DNA from: Syntrophobacteraceae bacterium
GTDB lineage: Bacteria > Desulfobacterota > Syntrophobacteria > Syntrophobacterales > Syntrophobacteraceae
DNA: 33,956 nucleotides
Assembly (NCBI GenBank): GCA_031292195.1
Contig: JARLHP010000259.1
Coordinates: 1-33,956 of the forward strand
Direction: 5' to 3'
Below are positions 23,884-32,222 of the stretch, piece by piece. The position numbers were made by a program, and so were the translations under genes. The notes beneath the pieces are model-generated. The model saw nothing but the letters and a program-made list of their open reading frames with translations, searched no databases and had not been told where the DNA came from. Each line of letters begins with the position of its first letter. Position 1 is the stretch's first letter.

Positions 23884-24561
23884 ATGCCGAATAGTGAACA
23901 TAGAGCGCGCGCGGGTTTTACGCTTATCGAACTGATCGTGGCCACAGCGATTTCAGCCTTGGTCATCGGTATCGTTTCGGTCTGTTTTTCCTTTGCGCTT
24001 CGCGTATGGCAGATGACTACCAATAGCAAGCCCGACCAGACGTTCCGGCTGGCCCAACTGCTCCAGCGCCAGCTGGCCGAATGCGATCCGACGCCCATCA
24101 ATTTCGAACAGGGGGCTCGTCCCCTTTTTGCCGGGGATGCCAACTCGATATGTTTCATTACGTCTCATTCGGTGAAGGCCATCTCCCGGGGGGTGCCCGT
24201 GGCGGTTCGCTACACCTGGGACGCGGGTTCGCAGGTGCTCTCCTACTCGGAGCTGGTGCTCAATCCGTATCGTCCGGACGCGCTGGAAAAATTCGCGGCC
24301 GGCAGGACTGCCTCCGACCAAAAGAGCGATGTGCGTTCGTACAAAGTCGATATTCCCAAGTTCGCGCTTTCTTTTGCCGGAAAGAGTGCCAAGGAATTTT
24401 CACCATCGTGGGATTCCACGGAGGAGTTGCCCCTGGAAATCCTGCTGAACTGGGAAGGACCGGACCGGACTGTTCACTCGGTGGCCTGCATGGTGAATTC
24501 GCCCTTTCCGATCGAGGTGAACCTGCTGAATCCTTCCACACCGGGCGGCCTCAATCCATGA
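23884..24561 (+). CDS. gspJ: GspJ-like minor pseudopilin
   Basis: A 225-residue prepilin, cleavage site RAG-FTLIELIVATAISALVIG, with a mature domain of GspJ length (PDQTFRLAQLLQRQLAECDP). ATG 23884 is preferred; ATG 23839 would place the start inside the heptamer array and lengthen the leader. It overlaps gspK (ATG 24558) by four bases. Confidence 0.75.
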   Translation: MPNSEHRARAGFTLIELIVATAISALVIGIVSVCFSFALRVWQMTTNSKPDQTFRLAQLLQRQLAECDPTPINFEQGARPLFAGDANSICFITSHSVKAISRGVPVAVRYTWDAGSQVLSYSELVLNPYRPDALEKFAAGRTASDQKSDVRSYKVDIPKFALSFAGKSAKEFSPSWDSTEELPLEILLNWEGPDRTVHSVACMVNSPFPIEVNLLNPSTPGGLNP

Positions 24562-25490
24562 AAATATTCTCCAAAACAACGGCCGCGGAGGGGAGCAGGA
24601 AGGATGCCGAAGGCAAGGCCGTTCCGGGTTGCCTTGGAGCACCATCCGGTCGAAGGGGAGTGGTGCTGATAGCGGTCCTGTGGTGTTGTGCCATGATCAT
24701 GTGGGCCGGGCTGCAGATAAGTGCTCAAACCCGCCTGCTCGGGGAGGACCAGTTGCACTCGATCATTGAGACCCATGCGCTCTATCTGGCCATTGGCGGA
24801 TGCTACGAGGCCCTGGCCCGGATGGTGCAAGCCGGGCCCCTGCAATCCGAGCAGCCCTCGGACCAAAACTGGCAGCCGGACGGGAACCCTCGCGTGGTGG
24901 TTTATAACACCGGCGTGGCCGTGGTGATCATGGAGTCCGAGGACCAGAAGATAAACGTCAACACCGCGGACGCCACCCAACTTGCCAAGGTGCTGGAAAC
25001 TGCCGGCGCCGACGAGCAGACTTCGCGGATTGTAGCGGGCAGGATAGGCGAATTTGTCAATTCCCAAAATTCTTCACATCTTCAAGGGCAGGCAAATACG
25101 GACCTGGGCAGAGGTCTAAAGCACGATTCCGGTTTTGGAGGACCGCTCACCAGCCTTGACCAGTTGCTGCTGGTCCCCGGGGTTGGCCAGCAGCTTTTTT
25201 ACCGCTACCAGCAGGGAACGGACCATATTGCGATACCGGCCGGCAATTCCCTTTTCGGCCAATTGACCACGCAGAGCGGCAATGCCAACCAGCAGCAGGG
25301 GCTCCAGAATCTCCAGGGCGGCCAGGGAGCGTCTTTAGCTCAGAATTCATGGACGGCCGGGGGCACCTACCGCATTCTTTCTTTCGGAAAGAGCGCCATG
25401 GGGCTTCCAAGTGTGGGCGTCTGGCTCACGGTGCGGTTGCAGGGCGGGGGTGACGCCCCGTACCAGATACTCAGCAGAAAAGTTTTGTAG
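24558..25490 (+). CDS. gspK: GspK-like minor pseudopilin
   Basis: A 310-residue protein. The signal region RRGVVLIAVLWCCAMIMW lacks the Glu5 present in the other pseudopilins, the hallmark of GspK. The mature part has the helix-hairpin-helix-like segment KINVNTADATQLAKVLETAG and LDQLLLVPGVGQQLFYRYQ, also family features. A Gln-rich segment (QSGNANQQQGLQNLQGG) lies near the end. GspK caps the pseudopilus tip with H, I and J. Confidence 0.85.
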   Translation: MKIFSKTTAAEGSRKDAEGKAVPGCLGAPSGRRGVVLIAVLWCCAMIMWAGLQISAQTRLLGEDQLHSIIETHALYLAIGGCYEALARMVQAGPLQSEQPSDQNWQPDGNPRVVVYNTGVAVVIMESEDQKINVNTADATQLAKVLETAGADEQTSRIVAGRIGEFVNSQNSSHLQGQANTDLGRGLKHDSGFGGPLTSLDQLLLVPGVGQQLFYRYQQGTDHIAIPAGNSLFGQLTTQSGNANQQQGLQNLQGGQGASLAQNSWTAGGTYRILSFGKSAMGLPSVGVWLTVRLQGGGDAPYQILSRKVL

Positions 25491-25513
25491 CACTCATTTT
25501 ACGAGGTGAATTT

Positions 25514-27022
25514 ATGCTGGAAAGCATAATCAAGTACCGTCCGACCGATCTTTGTGCGGTCTACATCGAACCTCGACGGATAGAGGTTTCCAGGGCTCGC
25601 AGGGTCTGGAGAACATGGGAAAGGGGCAGTGTGGATCAATACCACGTGCCCGGGGACGAATCGGTTTTCGACCATTTGCAGCATCTGAACCTGAAGCCGG
25701 GCGTAAGGAAGGGCAGCGCCCTGCTGGTTATCGTGTCGAGTGTTTTCTACACGGTCCACAGCGAACACTATCCTTTGTCGCTAAAGGACCAGCTGGACAG
25801 CACCCTCGAGTTCGACTGGCAGGAAAACATATTTCAGGAAGATGGCCGGACTCTGCATTTTTTCGGACCGCCGGTTGCCCTGAATCGTCACTTATCGGTC
25901 CCTATTTTTACCATCCAGAGCGAGGTCTACGACCAGCTGAACCAGGCGCTTAACGGCGCGCTTTTTCATACTTTCGCGGTGGCCCCGAGCGCCCTTTTGT
26001 TCTCGACCCTGTTGCCTCCGGTCGACGAGGCCCAGGCGGAGGGCGAAATCCTGGCCCGCAGCCTGGGCGACGATATTTTTGAAGCACACCGTTTTTGCCG
26101 CGGAGATTTTCTGGATTCCACCTCGGTTGGCAAATTCTCCAGGAGCCTCAACCTGTTTGGCGAGAACCTGTCCGGTCTTTGCGGCGAGGATAGCGACCCG
26201 CTCATTCAGCTTGTCTGCCTGCCGGGCGAGAGCAAGGCCGCAAAGCAATCGATCGAGGCTCTGGGGCGGACCGGGGCCAGGGTCGAGGTGCGGGAAGTCC
26301 AGGGGGCTCTTATCTCCAACTGGCTGGATAGCCTGCTAAAGCAGGATACCATCCATACGTTTGATTCCGACATACTTTTAAAGCCGTGGCAACTCCCGCG
26401 CATAGTGTGGCCGCTGGCCGCGCTCGTCCTGGTTTTTGCTCTCTACGGCTTCTACCAGTCCTTTTCGGTCCGGAGTCTGGCTCGGACCAGCGCGGGCCTC
26501 AAAGTCCACATAGACCAACTTCAAACCCAATGGAAACCGATCGAAGAACTCGAGACGCGCATCACCAGTTTCCAGCAGGATAAAAAAACACTATCCGAAT
26601 TCAGCCGGGAAGACTACAGGCTTCGCGAGCTTTTGGATCTGCTGAGCGAGCGCACTCCGGAGGACACTTGGCTCGACTATCTTTCGCTCAGCCAGGGACA
26701 GCTCATTTTGAGGGGGGAGAGCAAATCGGCCCTGAAGTATCTGGCCGACCTGTCCAAGGTCGACGGGCTTGCGGAAGTTAAGTTCGCTTCTCCGGTGACC
26801 CGCGACCCGGGCAACGACCTGGAGCGGTTCAACATCGAGTTGCAGTTGGAAATGAAAAAGCTGCAGCAAAGTTTCAAAACGCTGGCGGTGGAAGCGTCGG
26901 AGGAGGGGCCGGGAGTCGGTGCGTCTGCCAATGGGCCGCCTCCGCCCAAGGGCAAAGTCTACCAGATGGTTGGGGGGGCCGGTAAAGTTCAGGCTCCGGC
27001 GCCCGGGGGGAGGCGACGATGA
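25514..27022 (+). CDS. gspL: GspL-like assembly protein (PilM/PilN-type)
   Basis: A 502-residue protein. The cytoplasmic part (1-290) has the actin-like PilM/GspL fold pattern only weakly; a single membrane segment IVWPLAALVLVFALYGFYQS near 297-316 is followed by a coiled coil and a PilN-like periplasmic domain. The C-terminus is a Pro/Gly-rich tail (NGPPPPKGK). It links GspE to the inner-membrane platform. Its stop overlaps the next start by four bases. Confidence 0.75.
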   Translation: MLESIIKYRPTDLCAVYIEPRRIEVSRARRVWRTWERGSVDQYHVPGDESVFDHLQHLNLKPGVRKGSALLVIVSSVFYTVHSEHYPLSLKDQLDSTLEFDWQENIFQEDGRTLHFFGPPVALNRHLSVPIFTIQSEVYDQLNQALNGALFHTFAVAPSALLFSTLLPPVDEAQAEGEILARSLGDDIFEAHRFCRGDFLDSTSVGKFSRSLNLFGENLSGLCGEDSDPLIQLVCLPGESKAAKQSIEALGRTGARVEVREVQGALISNWLDSLLKQDTIHTFDSDILLKPWQLPRIVWPLAALVLVFALYGFYQSFSVRSLARTSAGLKVHIDQLQTQWKPIEELETRITSFQQDKKTLSEFSREDYRLRELLDLLSERTPEDTWLDYLSLSQGQLILRGESKSALKYLADLSKVDGLAEVKFASPVTRDPGNDLERFNIELQLEMKKLQQSFKTLAVEASEEGPGVGASANGPPPPKGKVYQMVGGAGKVQAPAPGGRRR

Positions 27023-27615
27023 AATCTGTAAAATTTGACATAACCATTGGAGATATAAAAAAGCATCAATGGTCTATCGCGGCTTCCGTCATTGTCGTCA
27101 TGGCGATGACGATGGTTTATTTAACACTTATATCTCCAATAACCGATCGAAAAAATATGTTAATTGCAAAAATTGGCCATCAACAAAAGCTCATTTCAGA
27201 GTACGGGCAAAAGCTTGGCCGGAGCAAGGTCATAAAGGAGAATCTGGCAAAACATGAAGGCGCTCTAAGGAAAATGCAAAAGAAGCTGTTTCGGGGAACC
27301 GATCCATACCAACTTGCGGCTTCCCTCGGGGACCTTCTCTCCTCAAAAAGTAATCCGGACGCACCTAAACTCGATATAAAAACTTATCAGGTCCTTACAA
27401 GCAAGGAACATGGCCTTTACGAGGAAGTGCACATGAGATTCAATCTCATGACAGATATTTACGGGTTGCATTATTTTTTGACCAGAGTCAAAAATTCCGA
27501 GTTTGCAATACAGGTCAAGGAAATAAACATACAAAAGATACAAAGGGTGAAAGGCCCGGATCTTATTGTCAATGTGATCCTTGCCGCCTTGATGGAAAAA
27601 GCGAAAAAATCCTGA
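27019..27615 (+). CDS. gspM: GspM/PilO-like assembly protein
   Basis: A 198-residue protein with one N-terminal membrane segment (WSIAASVIVVMAMTMVYLTL), a coiled coil (KNMLIAKIGHQQKLISEYGQ), and a small PilO-like domain. Position after gspL and topology support GspM. Its base composition is clearly AT-richer than the genes on both sides, with many AAA, ATA and TTA codons, so it may be recently acquired or under different constraint. Confidence 0.7.
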   Translation: MKSVKFDITIGDIKKHQWSIAASVIVVMAMTMVYLTLISPITDRKNMLIAKIGHQQKLISEYGQKLGRSKVIKENLAKHEGALRKMQKKLFRGTDPYQLAASLGDLLSSKSNPDAPKLDIKTYQVLTSKEHGLYEEVHMRFNLMTDIYGLHYFLTRVKNSEFAIQVKEINIQKIQRVKGPDLIVNVILAALMEKAKKS

Positions 27616-27662
27616 TCTGAAAACATGTCTTGTTTTTCTTTTTTGTTGCTGGCGTGACACCC

Positions 27663-27692
27663 TGGATTTCTTGGACGCGATTGTGGTATATT
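27663..27692 (+). promoter_or_regulatory. Possible internal promoter before gspD
   Basis: A good -10 TATATT (27687-27692) with a weak -35 TGGATT 18 bases upstream, in the 129-base AT-rich gap between gspM and gspD. It could allow separate expression of the secretin. Confidence 0.3.
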
Positions 27693-27744
27693 CGCGGCCA
27701 AATTTCAGTGTTCGTCCGCAGTTCTCGTCCAAGGAGGGGGTCTC

Positions 27745-30060
27745 ATGAGAACGCGCCAGTCTATCCTGGCAATAATACTGGCAATCGCGTGCATTTCCTG
27801 TCAGCCGGTAGGGGGCAGTGCGCCGCCCCCTCCTTATGGGGCCGTGCCCGTTCCCTGTCCGGTGGAAGCGCCCAAAGCCCTTCCCGCGCAGGCAAAAGCA
27901 AGCAGCCGGACGCCGGCGCCGCCGACACCCGGCATGAAGCCCATTATTGCGCCCGTGCGCACGGGTATTCTGAGTCCGCCGGGGGGGAAGGGTTTGTCTG
28001 GAGTCCCCGCGCCTTCTCCCAGCGGCAGGCAGCATATTGTCCTCAATTTCGACAAGGCCGATGTCGCGGAAGTGACCAGCCAAATATTCAGCGACCAGTT
28101 GAAACTGAGCTACGTGCTCGACCAGACTCTTCAAGGCCGGATCAGCATGTACATCGAGGGTGACTTCAACAATGAAGAACTCCTCAATATGATCATGAAA
28201 GCTTATGCGGATAACGGTATCAGCATCATACCCAAAAGAGGGTTTTATTTCATAACGCTTTCCAGGGGGGCCGGAGGCGCCGGGATTCCGGTGGCCAATG
28301 CGAACCTGTTGCAGCAGCCGGGCGGGGGACCGGTGATAATTATTTACCGGCTGCGCTACATTGACGCCAAGCAGGCGAGCGAACTTATCGGCCCTTTTGT
28401 TACGCCCGGCCAAAGGGTGACGATCGACCCGGCCACCAACAGCGTTGTATTCGTCGAGCAGGGCGGTAACGCCCACACGCTCATCGGCCTTCTCAAGACA
28501 ATCGATATAAACGTCCTCAAGGAAGTGAGCATGGCGGTGCTGCCGCTTCATTCCATATCACCCAAGGAAGCGGTCGAGGGGATGAAAAACCTGATGGGCC
28601 AGCTCGGCAAATTCAAGCAGAGCGCCATCGCGAGCAGCCTTGCCCTTCTGCCTCTGGAGAATTTCGGGGGCGTGCTGATCATGGCCCGCAGTCCGGAATT
28701 GCTGAGAACGGCGCAGGAATGGATAAAGGCCATGGATGCGCAGGGCGTTGGAAACCAGGAACAAATTTACGTTTATTTCGTTCAAAACGGCATGGCGAGC
28801 GATATTTCCCAGATCGTGGCCCAGGTGCTGGGTATCAGCACCGGGCAGGTAGGCAAGGCCCAGAAGGTGGTGCCCTCGGGTACCGCGGCCAAAAGCGCCT
28901 TCGGCGGCGGTGGTTTTGGAGGCGGCGGCGGTGGTTTTGGCGGCTCCAGCCCACTGGGCGGAGGGGGTTCCTCCGGAGGGGGAAGTTTCGGGAGCATGGG
29001 TTCGTCCTCAAGCGGCGGGGGGAGCACCGGGACCTCCGGCGGCGGCCAGGAGATCGGGACGGCAATGAAAGGAAAGCCGCCCGGCTTTACCGGCCAGATT
29101 TCCATAATCGCCGACGATGTCAACAATGCCATAGTCATGCGGGCGAACCCGGTGGATTACGCCAAGCTGATGCAGACCATCAAGCGGCTGGACATTGTCC
29201 CGCGCGCGGTGCTCATCGAGGTGATGATAGCCGAGGTGGAATTGAACAAGCAGTTCCAATTCGGGCTGCAGTACTATTTTCAGACCCATCCCGCGACCAA
29301 CACCGGGTTTGGCACCTCTTTCGGCGGTCTGTCCAATCAGGGAACCAACAGCAGCACCAGCACCACTTCCACAACTACCACAACAGGCGCATTTCCCATC
29401 AACCTGGGGGCGATTTCGGGCGCCGGGATAGCCCTGGACTGGGTGGCCAACTCCCAGAACCTGGCGGTGCTCTTGAGCGCTATTTCCGCCAGGACCAATG
29501 TCTCGGTTCTTTCCACTCCCACGCTGTTGGCTACCGACAACCAGGAAGCGACTCTCACCGTGGGTGGTGAGCAGCCTGTGCCCACCGGTTCGGTTACCGG
29601 CTATACGACAGGCTCTTCGGTTATCAGCACGATCGACTACGCCGAAACCGGGGTGATCCTGGATATAACGCCCCACATCAACGCCGGAGGTCTCATAAGG
29701 CTCGACCTCGATTCGACGGTTCGACGCGTAAACCAGCAAAATGTGGCGGTGGGAAGCAACAACACCACTGCGCCGACTTTTACCGAAAGACACATAAAGA
29801 CTTCCATCCTGGCTCAAAACGGCCGCACCGTGGTGATCGGCGGCATCATCGATTCCCAGGGAACCCAGGGGAAAAGCGGGATCCCGTGGCTCGAAAACAT
29901 TCCCTTGCTCTCGCCCCTTTTTGCCGGCCGTACTTCCACTCTGGACCGGGTTGAACTCCTGATCGCCATCACTCCGCACGTGGTCGAAAAATCAGGCACC
30001 CAGGCGCCTGCGGAACTGCTTGAAAAGCTCAGGAACCTCAAGCAGGAGGTTGGTTATTAA
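27745..30060 (+). CDS. gspD: Type II secretion outer-membrane secretin GspD
   Basis: A 771-residue secretin. A signal peptide (MRTRQSILAIILAIACISCQ) ends in Cys-containing lipobox-like sequence, so it may be a lipoprotein. N0/N1 domains follow (VLNFDKADVAEVTSQIFSDQ), then N-domain repeats split by a long Gly/Ser-rich linker (about residues 390-440), and the secretin core (VLSTPTLLATDNQEATLTVG, VVIGGIIDSQGTQGKSGIPW). It forms the outer-membrane channel. AAGGAGG stands before ATG 27745. Placing gspD last in the operon, instead of second, is unlike the gammaproteobacterial order. Confidence 0.92.
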   Translation: MRTRQSILAIILAIACISCQPVGGSAPPPPYGAVPVPCPVEAPKALPAQAKASSRTPAPPTPGMKPIIAPVRTGILSPPGGKGLSGVPAPSPSGRQHIVLNFDKADVAEVTSQIFSDQLKLSYVLDQTLQGRISMYIEGDFNNEELLNMIMKAYADNGISIIPKRGFYFITLSRGAGGAGIPVANANLLQQPGGGPVIIIYRLRYIDAKQASELIGPFVTPGQRVTIDPATNSVVFVEQGGNAHTLIGLLKTIDINVLKEVSMAVLPLHSISPKEAVEGMKNLMGQLGKFKQSAIASSLALLPLENFGGVLIMARSPELLRTAQEWIKAMDAQGVGNQEQIYVYFVQNGMASDISQIVAQVLGISTGQVGKAQKVVPSGTAAKSAFGGGGFGGGGGGFGGSSPLGGGGSSGGGSFGSMGSSSSGGGSTGTSGGGQEIGTAMKGKPPGFTGQISIIADDVNNAIVMRANPVDYAKLMQTIKRLDIVPRAVLIEVMIAEVELNKQFQFGLQYYFQTHPATNTGFGTSFGGLSNQGTNSSTSTTSTTTTTGAFPINLGAISGAGIALDWVANSQNLAVLLSAISARTNVSVLSTPTLLATDNQEATLTVGGEQPVPTGSVTGYTTGSSVISTIDYAETGVILDITPHINAGGLIRLDLDSTVRRVNQQNVAVGSNNTTAPTFTERHIKTSILAQNGRTVVIGGIIDSQGTQGKSGIPWLENIPLLSPLFAGRTSTLDRVELLIAITPHVVEKSGTQAPAELLEKLRNLKQEVGY

Positions 30061-30062
30061 AA

Positions 30063-30079
30063 AAGAGCCGGTGAATGGG
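30063..30079. repeat. 17-bp inverted repeat, left arm (contains start codon of next gene)
   Basis: AAGAGCCGGTGAATGGG is perfectly complementary to 30514-30530. The ATG of the four-helix-bundle gene is bases 30075-30077, within the arm, so the repeat supplies the translation start. Confidence 0.85.
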
Positions 30080-30440
30080 TTACCAGAGTTTCAAAGAGTT
30101 GAGAGTTTGGCAGGAAGCAAAGGCGCTGGCCGTCGATGTTTACAAGGCGACCGCATCTGGTAAGGTCCGCCGAGATTTTAGCCTGAAGGATCAGATGCAA
30201 CGCTCTGCAATTTCCATTGCGAGCAATATCAGTGAAGGCTACGAAAGAAAGTCGGACGCGGAATTCCTCCGTTTCCTCCATATCGCCAAGGGTTCCCTGA
30301 GCGAACTTATCACTCAGGTGGAAATAGCGAGAGAGGTCGGTCTGCTTGAAGAAACGGTCGCTCCTGCTCTGGAGGAGCGATGCGAAAAATTGGGCGCTAT
30401 GCTTACCAGGTTCATCCAGGCGAAACGAAATAAACAGTAA
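30075..30440 (+). CDS. Four-helix-bundle protein (23S rRNA IVP/Avd-like)
   Basis: A 121-residue protein with the family signature FKELRVWQEAKALAVDVYKA, DQMQRSAISIASNISEGYER, FLRFLHIAKGSLSELITQVE. Normal length for the family first seen as intervening-sequence proteins in 23S rRNA genes; the Avd protein of diversity-generating retroelements shares the fold. No reverse transcriptase is nearby. Bracketed by a 17-bp inverted repeat and followed by an octamer array, it looks like an inserted unit between gspD and pepA rather than part of the secretion operon. Confidence 0.85.
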   Translation: MGYQSFKELRVWQEAKALAVDVYKATASGKVRRDFSLKDQMQRSAISIASNISEGYERKSDAEFLRFLHIAKGSLSELITQVEIAREVGLLEETVAPALEERCEKLGAMLTRFIQAKRNKQ

Positions 30441-30457
30441 GGGCGAATAACGCCCCC

Positions 30458-30523
30458 CATTCACCGGTTTTTGTTTCACCGATTCACCCATTCACCGATT
30501 CACCGGCTCTCATCCCATTCACC
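30458..30523. repeat. Octamer array (SATTCACC)
   Basis: Units GATTCACC (30481-30488), CATTCACC (30489-30496) and GATTCACC (30497-30504) are contiguous; further copies stand at 30458-30465, 30473-30480 (TTTCACC) and 30516-30523. Read on the minus strand the unit is GGTGAATS, the same bases as the ribosome-binding and start region of the four-helix gene. Confidence 0.85.
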
Positions 30524-32065
30524 GGCTCTTATCCCATAGTTTCTCACCAACGAGAAAAGGGTCCTAACGCCAAAACCGGTTGAGCCTTTGCGGCAAAAAC
30601 CCGTGTCTTTGTCCGTCCATGCGGTGCCGGCAATGTCCAGGTGCGCCCAGGGGGTCTGGTCGGGCACGAACTGTTTGAGGAACATCGCCGCGTAGATGGC
30701 GCCGGCGCCACGGTCCCCGGTGTTTTTCATATCGGCCACCTCGCTTTTCAGGCCGTCGAAGAAGAAGTCCCAAAGGGGCAGCGGCCAGAATCTTTCTCCC
30801 ACCGAGGCGCCGATTTTCCGTATGAATTCCACCAGAGGTTCCCGGTTGCCCATGATGGCGGCCACGTCCCTGCCCAGTGCGACGATGCTTGCTCCGGTGA
30901 GTGTGGCGATATCGACCATGAGCGCGGGTTTGAACCGTTGGGCCGCATAGGCCAGCGCATCGCAGAGCACGAGCCTGCCTTCCGCGTCGGTGCTGATGAC
31001 TTCGATCGTGCGGCCCGAATAGGAGCGCAGAACGTCTCCGGGTTTATAAGCCTTGCCGCCCGGCATATTTTCGGTACAGGGCAAAATCCCGACCACCCTT
31101 TTGCCAAGCCCTGCCGAGCCCAGGGCTTCAAAAACGCCCAATACGGCCGCGGCCCCCGCCATGTCCTGCTTCATGTCTTCCATCTTCTCCCGTGGTTTTA
31201 GCGAAATGCCTCCGCTATCGAATGTGATGCCTTTTCCGATCAGGACGAGCGGAGAGTCGTTTTCAGTCCCGGGCGGGGTGTGTTCCAGGACGATGAAAAA
31301 GGGTGGTTCGGCGCTGCCCGCGGCCACCGCGGCGAAGGCGCCCATGCCCATGGACCGCGCGGTATCCAGGTCGATTAGCTGGATTTTGAACCCGAACCGG
31401 TCGGCGAGTCGGGAGGCGGTTTGGGCCAGGAATGCCGGCGTCACCCGGTTGGCGGGAGATATCGTGAGGTCCCTTGCCAGCTTGATTCCGGCGACTTCGC
31501 ACCGGGCGAGAGTAGCGATGTCGCGTAGAGAGGATTCGGGGGGGCTGGTGCAAAGAAGCTCAAGAGACTCGATGTTCGTCGGGGAGGTGGAGTTTTTGGT
31601 CTTTAATTCATTGAACTGGTGGAGTCCGGCCAAGGCGCCGGCCAGGGTCTCGCGCAAAAGGGCATCGAGGGCGCATGGGCTCTGTCCCGAAGCTTCATTC
31701 TCACAGGGAAAACCTTCCAGCGCCGACAGGGGAATTGCCGGCCGGACAATCCCCAGTTCGCTGCACTTTCTAAGAGCGAATGCCGAAGCGTTTCTTATCC
31801 TTTCGGTTTCAAACCGCTCAGCCGGGCCCAGGCCGACGAGCATGACGCGGGGGGGCTGAGCGGCGTCGGGAGCATACATTACGGCCACCTCGGAGGGTTT
31901 GCCCCGAAAATCGGTGAGGGCCCGGGAATTGGCGAGCCATTTCCCGGAGCTGCCCAGAAAAGACCTGAGTGCGGGAAGATACTCGCTTGGCTGTTCGAAA
32001 GCGAAAAAAATGAGAGCATCGCCCTGCCATTCGGAAATGGAAGCGATTTGCCATTCAATCTGCAT
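30500..32065 (-). CDS. pepA: Leucyl aminopeptidase, M17 family
   Basis: A 521-residue protein. The C-terminal catalytic domain carries the metal ligands and signature in GKGITFDSGGISLKPREKM, MKQDMAGAAAVLG, and the M17 signature STDAEGRLVL. It removes N-terminal residues from peptides in the cytoplasm. The last nine residues (RAGEWDESR) and the stop are encoded by the repeat that flanks the four-helix gene, so the original C-terminus, near LVRNYG, has been replaced or extended. AAGGG stands before ATG 32065. Confidence 0.92.
   Translation of the reverse strand: MQIEWQIASISEWQGDALIFFAFEQPSEYLPALRSFLGSSGKWLANSRALTDFRGKPSEVAVMYAPDAAQPPRVMLVGLGPAERFETERIRNASAFALRKCSELGIVRPAIPLSALEGFPCENEASGQSPCALDALLRETLAGALAGLHQFNELKTKNSTSPTNIESLELLCTSPPESSLRDIATLARCEVAGIKLARDLTISPANRVTPAFLAQTASRLADRFGFKIQLIDLDTARSMGMGAFAAVAAGSAEPPFFIVLEHTPPGTENDSPLVLIGKGITFDSGGISLKPREKMEDMKQDMAGAAAVLGVFEALGSAGLGKRVVGILPCTENMPGGKAYKPGDVLRSYSGRTIEVISTDAEGRLVLCDALAYAAQRFKPALMVDIATLTGASIVALGRDVAAIMGNREPLVEFIRKIGASVGERFWPLPLWDFFFDGLKSEVADMKNTGDRGAGAIYAAMFLKQFVPDQTPWAHLDIAGTAWTDKDTGFCRKGSTGFGVRTLFSLVRNYGIRAGEWDESR
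30514..30530. repeat. 17-bp inverted repeat, right arm (inside pepA)
   Basis: Perfect complement of 30063-30079. It lies within the 3' end of the leftward pepA gene; a second, shorter copy (GATTCACCGGCTCT) is adjacent at 30497-30510. Confidence 0.85.
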
Positions 32066-32109
32066 GTGAATCCCTTGATTGTTCGGTTGTCCACTTTATT
32101 TAAAGTAAT

Positions 32110-32153
32110 ATTGGAGAAACCAATTGACAAAAGAAAAGGTGAATAGGTAGTGT
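32110..32153 (+). promoter_or_regulatory. Possible serC promoter with small operator-like palindrome
   Basis: A perfect -35 TTGACA (32124-32129) overlaps the end of an inverted repeat ATTGG-agaaa-CCAAT (32110-32124). The -10 is weak (TAGTGT, 18-base spacing). The region also lies upstream of pepA on the other strand, so the two genes may share control. Confidence 0.3.
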
Positions 32154-32222
32154 CAAGCTGGAAACCCCGGATAGTGGGTAAACCTTAAACATAGAAGATT
32201 TTGCTTTACAGGAGAAGAATAA

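Noticed and set aside
30075-30440. Diversity-generating retroelement
   Set aside because: The four-helix protein resembles Avd, but there is no reverse transcriptase and no template/variable repeat pair with adenine-specific differences in the window.
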